Source of the DNA: Lachnospiraceae bacterium
Lineage (GTDB): Bacteria > Bacillota > Clostridia > Lachnospirales > Lachnospiraceae
Direction of reading: 5' to 3'
Assembly: GCA_017432565.1 (NCBI GenBank)
Contig: JAFRIW010000008.1
Coordinates: 1-32,499 of the forward strand
Length of the DNA stretch: 32,499 nucleotides
Position 1 is the first letter of the stretch. Each line of letters begins with the position of its first letter. The notes below the pieces were generated by a model. The model was not told the DNA's origin, did no database searches, and worked only from the letters and a program-made list of their open reading frames with translations. The position numbers and the translations under genes were made by a program. This document shows positions 7,553 to 15,225 of this stretch, one piece after another.

Positions 7553-10046
7553 AAAAGTCTGATACGAAGCGCACCGTATCCATGGCGTCCTTCGCGTAAA
7601 AATCCGCGCCGATCGCGTCGGCGTACTCCTGTGTCATCACTGCTCCGCCGACGATCACTTTCGTGTCCGGCTTCTTCTCGCGCAGCAGCTTGATCGTCTT
7701 CTCCATACTGACGACCGTCGTCGTCATCAGCGCGGACAGGCCCACCACCGGGATCTGTTCCCGCAGGGCTGTCTCGACGATGACCTCCGGCGGCACATCC
7801 TTTCCGAGATCAATCACCTCAAAGCTGTAATTCTCCAGCATGACCTTGACGATATTTTTGCCGATGTCGTGAATATCGCCCTGAACGGTCGCCAGAATCA
7901 CGCGTCCCTTCGAGGTGCTCTCCCCGCCCTTCATGCTGTTCTTGATCACTTCAAAAGCCGCCTTGGCCGCCTCGGCGCTCATCAGGAGCTGCGGAAGGAA
8001 GACGCGGCCCGCTTCAAAACCTTTGCCGACCCGGTCGAGCGCCGGAATCAGTTCTTCGTTGATGATGGTCAGGCCGTCTCTTTCGGCGAGTGCCTCCCGG
8101 ACCGCCTCCGCCGCGCGTCCGGAGACGCCGCGCTCCACACTCTCCTGAAGGGAGAGCACCTGAGACGGCGCGCCGGATTTTGCCCCGGCAGAGCCCGAAG
8201 CGCCGGCTGTGCCCGATGCACCGGAAGCCCCCGCCGCGGAGCCTGCTGCTCCGGACTGGTAGTCCGCGTAGGCGGCGATGAAATCCGCGCAGTTCTCATC
8301 CAGCGCCGTCAGCGCGTAGAAGGCGCGCCAGGCCTGCATGATGACGGCATTGTTCGGATTGAGGATTGCGCAGGACAGTCCCGCGTACAGCGCCATGGTC
8401 AGGAAGTGCGCGTTGACGACTTCCCGGGCCGGCAGACCGAAGGAAATATTGGAGACGCCGAGGATGGTCCTGCCGTTCAGCTCTTCGTGTACGCGCCGGA
8501 TGGTCTCGAGGGTCACGAGCGCCGAGCGCGGGTCGGAGGAAATCGTCATGGCGAGACAGTCAATGACAATGTCCTTCCTCGGAATGTCGTACCGGTCCGC
8601 GGCTTCATAGATTCTGCGGGCGATGGCGACTCTGCCGTCCGCCGTATCGGGAATGCCGTCCTCATCCAGCGTCAGCGCCACCAGGACGCCGCCGTATTTT
8701 TTCACGAGGGGCATGACCGTCTCGATGGATTCCTGCTTGCCGTTCACGGAGTTGACCATGGCCTTTCCGTTGTAGTGCCGCAGTCCCCGCTCGAGAGCGG
8801 CGGGATCCGTCGTGTCGATCTGCAGCGGCAGGGCGCTCACGCTCTGCAGAGACCGCAGCACTTCCTCCATCATCGCGGGCTCGTCGATTTCCGGAAGGCC
8901 CACGTTTACATCCAGGATCTGCGCGCCGGCATCTTCCTGGGCGAGTCCCTGCTGCAGAATATATTCGATGTCATGATCGCGCAGCGCCTGCTTGAAGCGC
9001 TTTTTCCCGGTCGGATTGATCCGCTCGCCGATCAGCACCGGCCGATCGCCGATCTCCACAGCCTGGGAGAAGGACGTCACGATCGTCTTCTGCTTTGTCT
9101 CCGGCGCCGGCAGCACAACCGCTTTGCTGTGGGTTGTCGCAATCTCCCGGCGGATATGCTCGGGCGTCGTCCCGCAGCAGCCGCCGATCACCTGGACCCC
9201 CAGATCCGCGATCTTTGCCATCTCCGCGGCAAACTCCTCGGGTCCCACGTCGTAGACCGTCCGGCCGTCCTCCTGACGGGGCAGGCCCGCATTGGGATTG
9301 ACGATCACGGGGATCGAAGCCGCCTCCATCATTCTGCGCGCATAGTCCCGCATCTGGGCAGGGCCGAGGCCGCAGTTGATGCCGATCGCATCGACGCCGA
9401 GACCCTCCAGCATCGCGACGGCCGACTCGATCGTTCCGCCGGTCAGGAGTTTTCCGCGCTCGTCAAAAATCAGCGTGATCAGCACCGGCAGATCGCAGTT
9501 TTCCTTCGCGGCGAGCACGGCGGCTTTCGCCTCGTAGCTGTCGCTCATGGTCTCGATCAGAATAAGGTCCGCACCGGCCTTCGCGCCGCTTTTCACCACT
9601 TCCGCGAAGAGCTCCACGGCCCTGTCAAAAGGCAGGTCCCCCATCGGCGCGAGCAGTCTTCCCGTGGGTCCGATGTCCAGCGCCACATAGGCGTCCTCCC
9701 GTCCCGCGAGGCGCCGGCCTTCCATGCACAGGTGCACGCCGGCCTCCACGATTTCGCTCAGATTTTCAGGGTACTTGAGCGCATTTGCCCCGAAGGTATT
9801 GGTATTGACAATGTCGCAGCCGGCCTCAAAATAGCCGCGTGCCAGAGAAATGATCCGGTCCGGGTGTTTTAAGTTCCAGGTCTCCGGCAGCTCGCCGCCC
9901 GCAAGCCCCATCGACTGGAGAATCGTCCCGCTGCCGCCGTCGCAGTACAGCCGCTCACGTCCGAGCCGCTCAAGAAGCGGGCGCCGCGCCGGATTTTGCC
10001 CCGGATTGTGTGTCCTGTTCTGTTCCTGATTGCTGCATATTTCCAT
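7533..10046 (-). CDS. metH: Cobalamin-dependent methionine synthase lacking its activation domain
   Basis: An 837-residue enzyme that moves a methyl group from 5-methyl-THF through cobalamin to homocysteine. Domains: homocysteine methyltransferase (about 20-310; zinc ligands C225 in INCGLGP and C290/C291 in GGCCGTTP); pterin-binding barrel (about 335-590; LIGERINPTG, DVNVGLPE, LQIDTTDP); an Ala/Ser/Gly linker (about 597-628); cap and cobalamin-binding domains (about 635-837; D724-x-H726-x-x-G729, GLSALMTTT, VGGAVMT). The S-adenosylmethionine activation domain of E. coli MetH is absent and is encoded by the gene just upstream. I chose the ATG at 10046: AGGAGAG stands 8 bases upstream, inside the end of the upstream gene, whose stop lies 2 bases before this start. 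An earlier in-frame start at 10091 lacks a ribosome site. Confidence 0.95.
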   Translation of the reverse strand: MEICSNQEQNRTHNPGQNPARRPLLERLGRERLYCDGGSGTILQSMGLAGGELPETWNLKHPDRIISLARGYFEAGCDIVNTNTFGANALKYPENLSEIVEAGVHLCMEGRRLAGREDAYVALDIGPTGRLLAPMGDLPFDRAVELFAEVVKSGAKAGADLILIETMSDSYEAKAAVLAAKENCDLPVLITLIFDERGKLLTGGTIESAVAMLEGLGVDAIGINCGLGPAQMRDYARRMMEAASIPVIVNPNAGLPRQEDGRTVYDVGPEEFAAEMAKIADLGVQVIGGCCGTTPEHIRREIATTHSKAVVLPAPETKQKTIVTSFSQAVEIGDRPVLIGERINPTGKKRFKQALRDHDIEYILQQGLAQEDAGAQILDVNVGLPEIDEPAMMEEVLRSLQSVSALPLQIDTTDPAALERGLRHYNGKAMVNSVNGKQESIETVMPLVKKYGGVLVALTLDEDGIPDTADGRVAIARRIYEAADRYDIPRKDIVIDCLAMTISSDPRSALVTLETIRRVHEELNGRTILGVSNISFGLPAREVVNAHFLTMALYAGLSCAILNPNNAVIMQAWRAFYALTALDENCADFIAAYADYQSGAAGSAAGASGASGTAGASGSAGAKSGAPSQVLSLQESVERGVSGRAAEAVREALAERDGLTIINEELIPALDRVGKGFEAGRVFLPQLLMSAEAAKAAFEVIKNSMKGGESTSKGRVILATVQGDIHDIGKNIVKVMLENYSFEVIDLGKDVPPEVIVETALREQIPVVGLSALMTTTVVSMEKTIKLLREKKPDTKVIVGGAVMTQEYADAIGADFYAKDAMDTVRFVSDFYERSDI

Positions 10047-10048
10047 TT

Positions 10049-10786
10049 CTAAACTCTCCTGTACTCGCAGGGATGTGCGCACTCCTCGCACCCCGGTTCA
10101 CGGCAGTCCGTCCCGTGGTCGGACAGGCCGATGACCGCGGTGACGGATTTGGACGGTGTCATGAGAAGCGAAGACCCAAGCGTGATGCCGCAGGTCTTCT
10201 GCATCTCCAGCACGCGGGCAAAATCAGTCTGATGCCCGAGCGAAAAGTCCCCGTAACCCGGTGAAAAGCGCGGGCGCAGAAACAGTCCGCGCGCGTGGGC
10301 TTCCTGCCGGATCTGCTCATTCAGTCCGTCCACGTAAGCTTCTATCATCGCGGCGCCGGCGGCCTGATAAATCACCGCCCGGCTCATGGCTGACACCTGT
10401 GCACGACGGATCAGCAGGTCTACGCCGGGACCGATGGTCGCGGCCAGCAGACAGACCTCCCGGCAGCCCGCAAGATTCCGGGCAAGACCCTTCGAGCGGA
10501 CCTCCATGCCGGCAAACCTCAGCAGGGGTGCGGATGCTCCCTCTACCGATGCCGCCTCCGGTGCAGATGCTTCCGCTGCCTCCCCCGCGGAAACCTCCTC
10601 CGTAGAAACCTCCCCCGCGGGAATGATTTCCAGCGGTGTATACAAATAAAAGCTGCGGGGTGCAGAAACCTCCTGCAGCTTTTCAAGGCATTCCTGTATG
10701 ATACCGGTCATTTCGGGCGTCGGTGTGATTCCGTGAAAGCCCAGGTACCGGTAAACCTCGTTCAGATCTGTCGGGATCAACGTCAT
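10049..10786 (-). CDS. Stand-alone methionine synthase activation domain protein
   Basis: A 245-residue protein homologous to the C-terminal activation domain of MetH, which uses S-adenosylmethionine and an electron donor to re-methylate oxidised cob(II)alamin. Diagnostic pieces are RFSPGYGDFSLGHQ (about 186-199), LTP/MTPSKSVTAVIGLSDHG near 210-225 and a Cys-rich tail (CREPGCEECAHPCEYR). A stretch of about 40 residues (57-92) is an Ala/Glu/Ser low-complexity insert. It overlaps metF by 4 bases (ATGA) and ends 2 bases before the metH start, so the three genes are translationally coupled. It supplies the domain missing from the neighbouring MetH. Confidence 0.9.
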   Translation of the reverse strand: MTLIPTDLNEVYRYLGFHGITPTPEMTGIIQECLEKLQEVSAPRSFYLYTPLEIIPAGEVSTEEVSAGEAAEASAPEAASVEGASAPLLRFAGMEVRSKGLARNLAGCREVCLLAATIGPGVDLLIRRAQVSAMSRAVIYQAAGAAMIEAYVDGLNEQIRQEAHARGLFLRPRFSPGYGDFSLGHQTDFARVLEMQKTCGITLGSSLLMTPSKSVTAVIGLSDHGTDCREPGCEECAHPCEYRRV

Positions 10787-11673
10787 TCCTTCTGTTCCGC
10801 ATTCCCGGAACCGAGAATGGCCGACAGGCTGTTCATAATGCCCGCGGCGATTTCCGGCTTGTTCATCGAATAAACGTGAATATGTGTCACGCCGTTGGAA
10901 ATCAGATCGATAATCTGCTCCGTGGCATAAATCACGCCGGCCTGCGCCATTTTGGCCGGGTCGTCGCCGAAGCGGTCCACCATCATCCGAAAGCGCTGCG
11001 GAATCGTCGCGCCGGACAGGGCCACGCTGCGGGAAACCTGCTTTTTATTCGTGATCGGCATGATGCCCGGCAGCACCGGCACATCAATTCCTTTCTCGCG
11101 CAGGCGGTAGAGGAAATTGTAGAGCGTGTTGTTGTCGAAAAACATCTGTGTCGTCAGGAAATCGCAGCCGGCGTCCACCTTCTCCTTCAGGTGGAGCAGG
11201 TCCTCGGACGGACGCTCGCACTCCACGTGTCCCTCCGGATAGCAGGCGCCGCCGATACAGATGTTCTCGTCTCTGCACTTGATGTCGTAGATCAGCTGCG
11301 AGGCGTGGTCGTAATCGAAAACAGACCGCCCTTCCTTCGGAATATCTCCGCGCAGAGCCATGATATTTTCGATGCCCTTCTCGTGATAGACCTCGATCAT
11401 ATCCGACACGAATTTCTTCGTGGAGGAGACGCAGGTCAGATGCGCCAGCACAGGTGTCCCGTATTTGTTCTGCAGATCCGCCGCGATCCCGGCCGTATTC
11501 TTGCTGGTACCGCCGCCGGCCCCGTAGGTCACGCTCATGAAATCCGGACGCAGCGCGGCAATCTGTCTGGCTGCTTCCTCTACGGCTGCATACTTGTCGT
11601 CCGTCTTCGGCGGGAAGACCTCAAAAGAAATGGTGATTTCCTTTTCTTTCAAAATCTGATCAATCCGCATCAT
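10783..11673 (-). CDS. metF: Methylenetetrahydrofolate reductase
   Basis: A 296-residue flavoprotein of the MetF family that reduces 5,10-methylene-THF to 5-methyl-THF, the methyl donor for MetH. Family marks are SFEVFPPKTD (16-25, with the catalytic Glu), MSVTYGAGGGTS (46-57), ALRGDIP (105-111), and TTQMFFDN around 175-182. Length is normal for a bacterial MetF. The start codon overlaps the stop of the upstream S-component gene (ATGA); two ATG codons are adjacent and either could be used, with GAGGTG as ribosome site. Confidence 0.95.
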   Translation of the reverse strand: MMRIDQILKEKEITISFEVFPPKTDDKYAAVEEAARQIAALRPDFMSVTYGAGGGTSKNTAGIAADLQNKYGTPVLAHLTCVSSTKKFVSDMIEVYHEKGIENIMALRGDIPKEGRSVFDYDHASQLIYDIKCRDENICIGGACYPEGHVECERPSEDLLHLKEKVDAGCDFLTTQMFFDNNTLYNFLYRLREKGIDVPVLPGIMPITNKKQVSRSVALSGATIPQRFRMMVDRFGDDPAKMAQAGVIYATEQIIDLISNGVTHIHVYSMNKPEIAAGIMNSLSAILGSGNAEQKE

Positions 11674-12191
11674 TTCACCTCGCTATTCTGAATCCTGTTC
11701 ATGGCAGCTGTCAGCGGCTTATAAAGAATCAGGCACAACAGAAAATTGCTGACACAATGAATGATATCATAGGGAATGCCTGCTATCCACCACGCAAATG
11801 CAGCGCCCGGTCCCCCTGCGACCAGATATGGCAGGGAACACATCGCGCCGAACAGCAGGCCGAACACGGCTGAAAGGATGCAGTAGAAGAAATGGCCCGC
11901 GTGTTTTCTTGTATAATATACGATCAGGATGAGCAGCGGCCAGACATACAGATACATGATCACCCAGTTGTGCACACCCCAGAAAAAGGTCTCCAGCAGC
12001 GTGAAAGCCAGGGCAGCCAGCAGCGTTTTCCTGCCGTAATACAGTGTAAAAACAATAAACAGCAATGTCACCAGTTCCACGTTCGGCAGAAAGTCGAGCG
12101 CCCGCTTGACTGCCTCCAGTGCTGCCACCATCATGCCCAGGATCGCCAGATCCCGGATTGAAAAAGATTTTCCGTCGGTTCCCGGATTCAT
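11670..12191 (-). CDS. ECF transporter S component (substrate-binding membrane subunit)
   Basis: A 173-residue membrane protein with about six hydrophobic segments, typical of ECF S components that bind a vitamin and dock on the shared EcfT/EcfA module, which is not in this window. It begins with a soluble stretch and a helix with LAILGMMVAALEAVKRAL. The substrate is not decided by sequence. Its place between a DUF4430 protein and metF/metH suggests cobalamin, folate or a related cofactor (inference). It is coupled to metF by a 4-base overlap and follows the DUF4430 gene by 15 bases. Confidence 0.8.
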   Translation of the reverse strand: MNPGTDGKSFSIRDLAILGMMVAALEAVKRALDFLPNVELVTLLFIVFTLYYGRKTLLAALAFTLLETFFWGVHNWVIMYLYVWPLLILIVYYTRKHAGHFFYCILSAVFGLLFGAMCSLPYLVAGGPGAAFAWWIAGIPYDIIHCVSNFLLCLILYKPLTAAMNRIQNSEVK

Positions 12192-12206
12192 AAACGACGC
12201 TTTCCG

Positions 12207-12620
12207 TCAGTTTGCGGATTCATAGACAAAGGAAAAAGCGTCGCCGTCTGCAACCGGCTGGCTGTCCGCGCCGTACTCTCCGTACGCGCCGTTGACATAA
12301 ATCGCCCAGTATGCGCCGTCTTCCGCATAATCTGCGCGCAGACCGTTGACATGCGTAATCATCAGACCATATTCCGTGCTGTCTCCCTCATAGGAAAAAT
12401 CCGTCGAGGCCGCGAGTTCGTCCATCACACCGGACAGAAATTCTGCGTCTGTCGAGGTCTCATACTTCTTTGATGCGCCGTCCTTGTCCACGACTTCCAC
12501 GCTGACCTGTTTTGTCCCTGCCTGGGGCTTCGGTGCAAACTGCCTGTAAACCAGGAAGAAAATAACTACCAGCGCGATGAGAGCAGCTTCCGCGATGATC
12601 TGTTTTTTATATTTGCCCAT
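12207..12620 (-). CDS. DUF4430 (transcobalamin C-terminal-like) membrane-anchored protein
   Basis: A 137-residue protein with one N-terminal membrane helix (about 9-25) and an extracellular DUF4430 domain (about 40-137). The end matches the family pattern: GLMITHVNGLRADY, YWAIYVNGAYGEYG, and a final DGDAFSFVYE. The DUF4430 fold resembles the C-terminal domain of animal transcobalamin and intrinsic factor. Paired with an ECF S component and a cobalamin-dependent pathway, it is a candidate extracellular cobalamin capture partner (inference). First gene of the operon. No cobalamin or SAM riboswitch is recognisable in the 137 bases upstream. Confidence 0.82.
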   Translation of the reverse strand: MGKYKKQIIAEAALIALVVIFFLVYRQFAPKPQAGTKQVSVEVVDKDGASKKYETSTDAEFLSGVMDELAASTDFSYEGDSTEYGLMITHVNGLRADYAEDGAYWAIYVNGAYGEYGADSQPVADGDAFSFVYESAN

Positions 12621-12645
12621 AACTGTTTATACCTCCGATGCTGAG

Positions 12646-12680
12646 TAAAAAATAAAAGGCGGAATCACTGGGATTCTGCC
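12646..12680 (-). terminator. Hairpin plus U-run between the DUF3048 and DUF4430 genes
   Basis: On the minus strand, GGCAGAATC pairs with GATTCCGCC (one A-C mismatch, 5-base loop) and is followed by TTTTATTTTTT. It is downstream of the DUF3048 gene and upstream of the DUF4430 gene. It fits a Rho-independent terminator, but it lies just after a possible promoter (12685-12714), so it could also work as a leader attenuator. Confidence 0.7.
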
Positions 12681-12684
12681 TCAT

Positions 12685-12714
12685 ATCATACTCTTTTACT
12701 CGGGTTTTGGGCAA
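12685..12714 (-). promoter_or_regulatory. Possible promoter for the DUF4430/met operon
   Basis: The minus strand has TTGCCC, an 18-base spacer, then TATGAT. Predicted RNA would start inside the first arm of the hairpin at 12646-12680. The -35 box is only a partial match. Confidence 0.45.
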
Positions 12715-12757
12715 GTCTGTCTTACAGGACTGCCCTTTCCTCTGCTTCATTCCTGTC

Positions 12758-13774
12758 TTACTGGAATGCCACCTGTCCCCAGGTATCGCTGGGAACCAGC
12801 GTGATGTAGGTCTTGCCGGGGTTGACGACAAGCTCTCTGCCGTCTGCCGTGGTGTAAACAGTCTTGGTCAGCTCGCCTGCTTTTGCCCAGGAGATCGGGA
12901 TGCAGAGACCGTCTGTCAGATACCAGCCGGTGTTGAAGCCGATGCAGTTGTAAATCAGATATCCGTTTCTGTCATAGACATGAATATCGCAGTTCTGGAT
13001 GATGACGTTCTTGAAGGTCACCTGCAGGTTCGTACCGCCGTCTCTTGCCGGAGCACCGAACTCCCAGTAATCGTAGGTCTGGGTCGCCGGGTTGTAGCGA
13101 AGCTGAGACTTTGTGTTCGCAAAAGGAAGCGAAACAACGTTGACCGGCACGCCGCCCTTCGCCGCCAGGTTGGCAGCTCCGAAGTTGAAGTGGTTGCCGA
13201 CGGGCTTGGTGTATCCGATCGGCACGCCGCTGGCTGCAAACCGTCTGGAAACGTCAGAGCTCATAACGAACTCGGTGAACTCATATCTCTTGCCGTTGTT
13301 GACGCGTGTGAAGCCGGCGGAGAAATGAGGTGTCGACCACGGTGCTGCAAAATAAGGATCGTTGTAGAACGGGCCGCCGTCGTGGCACAGAACCGCATCC
13401 CACTCTGCCGCAAGCAGAATGTTGGTCGGGCGTGTGCTTCTCGTGGAGCCCATCTTCTGGACCTGATCCCAGTTCTTGTAAATTGCCATCAGGCGGGTGA
13501 TCCGGTTGTTTGCGGTGCTGTTGACCAGCTCGTAAACTACGTCAGCCTGTGCCAGACCGAAATGCGGAAGTGCCGCGCGGTCGTTGTCGATCATGACAGC
13601 GATCGGACGCACGCCCTGAACGGATGTCCTTGTCGGCTCACCGTTGATCTCGGAAATGTAGGCGCCGCCTGCTGCTGCCTGTGCCGGCACTGCAGGTGCC
13701 TGCATCAGAGCCGCTGCTGCTGTACCAATGAGCATTGCAGCTGCCAGAACCACAGATAAAATTCTTTTCTTCAT
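12758..13774 (-). CDS. DUF3048 (YerB-like) exported protein
   Basis: A 338-residue secreted protein. A signal peptide (about 1-33, MKKRILSVVLAAAML... ending in QAAA) is followed by two DUF3048 parts: RPIAVMIDNDRAALPHFGLA (56-75) with ADVVYELV and TRLMAIY, and a C-terminal half with YDYWEFGAP and VTFKNVIIQ. Bacillus YerB is a lipoprotein. This one lacks a lipobox Cys and looks fully exported or membrane-held. Function is unknown. GAGGA stands 8 bases upstream of ATG. It is probably monocistronic, with a hairpin downstream and an extended -10 promoter upstream. Confidence 0.88.
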   Translation of the reverse strand: MKKRILSVVLAAAMLIGTAAAALMQAPAVPAQAAAGGAYISEINGEPTRTSVQGVRPIAVMIDNDRAALPHFGLAQADVVYELVNSTANNRITRLMAIYKNWDQVQKMGSTRSTRPTNILLAAEWDAVLCHDGGPFYNDPYFAAPWSTPHFSAGFTRVNNGKRYEFTEFVMSSDVSRRFAASGVPIGYTKPVGNHFNFGAANLAAKGGVPVNVVSLPFANTKSQLRYNPATQTYDYWEFGAPARDGGTNLQVTFKNVIIQNCDIHVYDRNGYLIYNCIGFNTGWYLTDGLCIPISWAKAGELTKTVYTTADGRELVVNPGKTYITLVPSDTWGQVAFQ

Positions 13775-13876
13775 TTTCCAATCCTCTTAAAAAACTAAAA
13801 CTGTAAAGAGCCTCCTACCACCTTTCCGCCCGGAAAACTTCTGCGTTATCTTCCGAAATAAAGCAGGTGGAAATTC

Positions 13877-13906
13877 AGTATAACATAAAAGTCGGAAAAG
13901 ACTCAA
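13877..13906 (-). promoter_or_regulatory. Promoter for the DUF3048 gene
   Basis: The minus strand has TTGAGT, an 18-base spacer and TATACT, with an extended -10 (TGTTATACT). This leaves a leader of about 95 bases before the start codon. No known riboswitch was recognised in that leader. Confidence 0.6.
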
Positions 13907-14086
13907 GACTCTCCGTAACCACCGTACATCTGCACTCTGTAATCGCAGTGCACCGGTCCGATTGTGCTTGCTTCCTGCTCCTGCAGGCATGCGGAATTGT
14001 CGGTTTCGCCCTTTGTCTGGCCTGCCGCCGTAAGACGCGGCTGCCGGGCAGAAATAAGAAAGGGGTGGAAAATCCCCGGGGCTGTT

Positions 14087-14095
14087 TGATAGAAT
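14087..14095 (+). promoter_or_regulatory. Possible extended -10 for the alpha/beta hydrolase gene
   Basis: TGATAGAAT lies about 42 bases before the start of the hydrolase gene. There is no good -35 box. Weak call, listed because it is the best candidate in a 360-base divergent gap. Confidence 0.3.
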
Positions 14096-14136
14096 ACGAG
14101 GAAACAGAAATACCTGAAGGAGTGATCCTGTAATAG

Positions 14137-15060
14137 ATGAAGACACAGAATTTTACTTTGGAAATACACGGCTTTACCGGACACCTTGTCCAGCCGGACC
14201 GATATAAGGACACCGCTGTGCTGGTCCTGACGGGAAATGAGAAGGGGCTTCTGCCGGCAGCCCGGATCGCCGGACGGTTCGCGCAGTACCGGCACCTCTC
14301 GCTCGCCGTTCCGCTGTGCGGGGCAGACGGAATGCCGGAAGATCCCGACCGGATCCCGCTGGATGTGCTGGAGCCCGCCGTTAAATTCCTGAGGGAATTC
14401 AAGGGAATCCAGTATGTTGCCGTATACGGTGCTTCCATGGGCAGTCTCTTCGCGCTGCTGGCGGCTCTGTACATCCCCGGCGTCGATCAGTGTGTCTGTG
14501 TCTCCGGCACGCATGTCGTGTATGAAGGAAGCGGAGAAAACCACACCGCCTCCGGCCACAGTGTTGTGACCTGGCAGGGGAAGGAGCTCCCCTTCGTCCG
14601 TCTGGATCTTTCCAAAGATATGCGGAGCGCATTTGAGGAAGCTTATCAGGACAGCGAACAGGAGGCGATGGCTGCCGTCCCCGTCGAAGAGATACCGGGA
14701 AGCATCCTGATCCTGGCTGCCGACAGCGATGAGACCTGGCCGGCAGATTACTCCGCAAAATATATGGAAAAAAGATTGAAGAAGAACCGAGAGCCCGATT
14801 CCTTCAGAGTCATCATCTATAAAAAGGCCAGCCACATCCTGGGCCTGCTTCCGGATGAGTCCACACAGAACTGGCTGTATCGTTTTTCCAGGATCAGCTA
14901 CACGAGTCTTCGCAAATATCCGAAGGAATGTGTGAAGGCACTGGAGCAGTCCCAGCAGGAGATTCTGACCTTCCTCAACCACGGGAGAAAGGTGACGCTG
15001 AAGACCTCCGCGGAGCAGGAATCTTCCGGAAAAGATAAGGCGCCGGCCGCAGCAAAATGA
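14137..15060 (+). CDS. BAAT-type alpha/beta hydrolase (acyl-CoA thioesterase C-terminal-like)
   Basis: A 307-residue alpha/beta hydrolase. The nucleophile elbow is GASMGS (98-103, Ser100). The acid is in AADSDETWP (195-202) and the His is in KKASHILG (His233). The spacing and the SDxxWP plus TWQGKELPF segments match the C-terminal domain of bile-acid-CoA:amino-acid N-acyltransferase and acyl-CoA thioesterases (BAAT_C). The substrate cannot be read from sequence. Bile-acid conjugation chemistry is possible but not shown. The C-terminal 25 residues are a charged Ala/Lys tail. The start is the first possible one after an in-frame stop; AAGGAG is 14 bases upstream, a long spacing. Confidence 0.8.
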   Translation: MKTQNFTLEIHGFTGHLVQPDRYKDTAVLVLTGNEKGLLPAARIAGRFAQYRHLSLAVPLCGADGMPEDPDRIPLDVLEPAVKFLREFKGIQYVAVYGASMGSLFALLAALYIPGVDQCVCVSGTHVVYEGSGENHTASGHSVVTWQGKELPFVRLDLSKDMRSAFEEAYQDSEQEAMAAVPVEEIPGSILILAADSDETWPADYSAKYMEKRLKKNREPDSFRVIIYKKASHILGLLPDESTQNWLYRFSRISYTSLRKYPKECVKALEQSQQEILTFLNHGRKVTLKTSAEQESSGKDKAPAAAK

Positions 15061-15225
15061 TTTTATATCGGCAAACAATTATCGTGTTATCGTTTAAAAT
15101 ATATAGACCGTTTCAGTCAATGTTTTGTTTGTCTTGTCGATATTCCGCGAACTCAACAAATTTTCGTAATTAACTATTCGTAAAATTTATTTTCTTGCAA
15201 TTAAGGGATAGCCACAGAGGAATCC
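15061..15225. other. AT-rich leader before hflX
   Basis: About 165 bases, much richer in A/T than the flanking genes, and holding the hflX promoter by elimination. Two TTCGTAA motifs occur near 15163 and 15178. I could not fix a convincing -35/-10 pair and see no gene or stable hairpin. Confidence 0.4.

Noticed and set aside
7869..9872. 667-residue plus-strand frame opposite metH
   Set aside because: Antisense shadow of the high-GC metH gene, with low-complexity Arg/His-rich translation and no family match.
10047..10091. Longer metH start with 15 extra residues
   Set aside because: It overlaps the upstream gene without a ribosome site; the ATG at 10046 has AGGAGAG at good spacing.
12621..12757. 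Cobalamin or SAM riboswitch before the met operon
   Set aside because: The gap is only 137 bases and contains just one short hairpin; no B12-box or SAM-core motif is visible.
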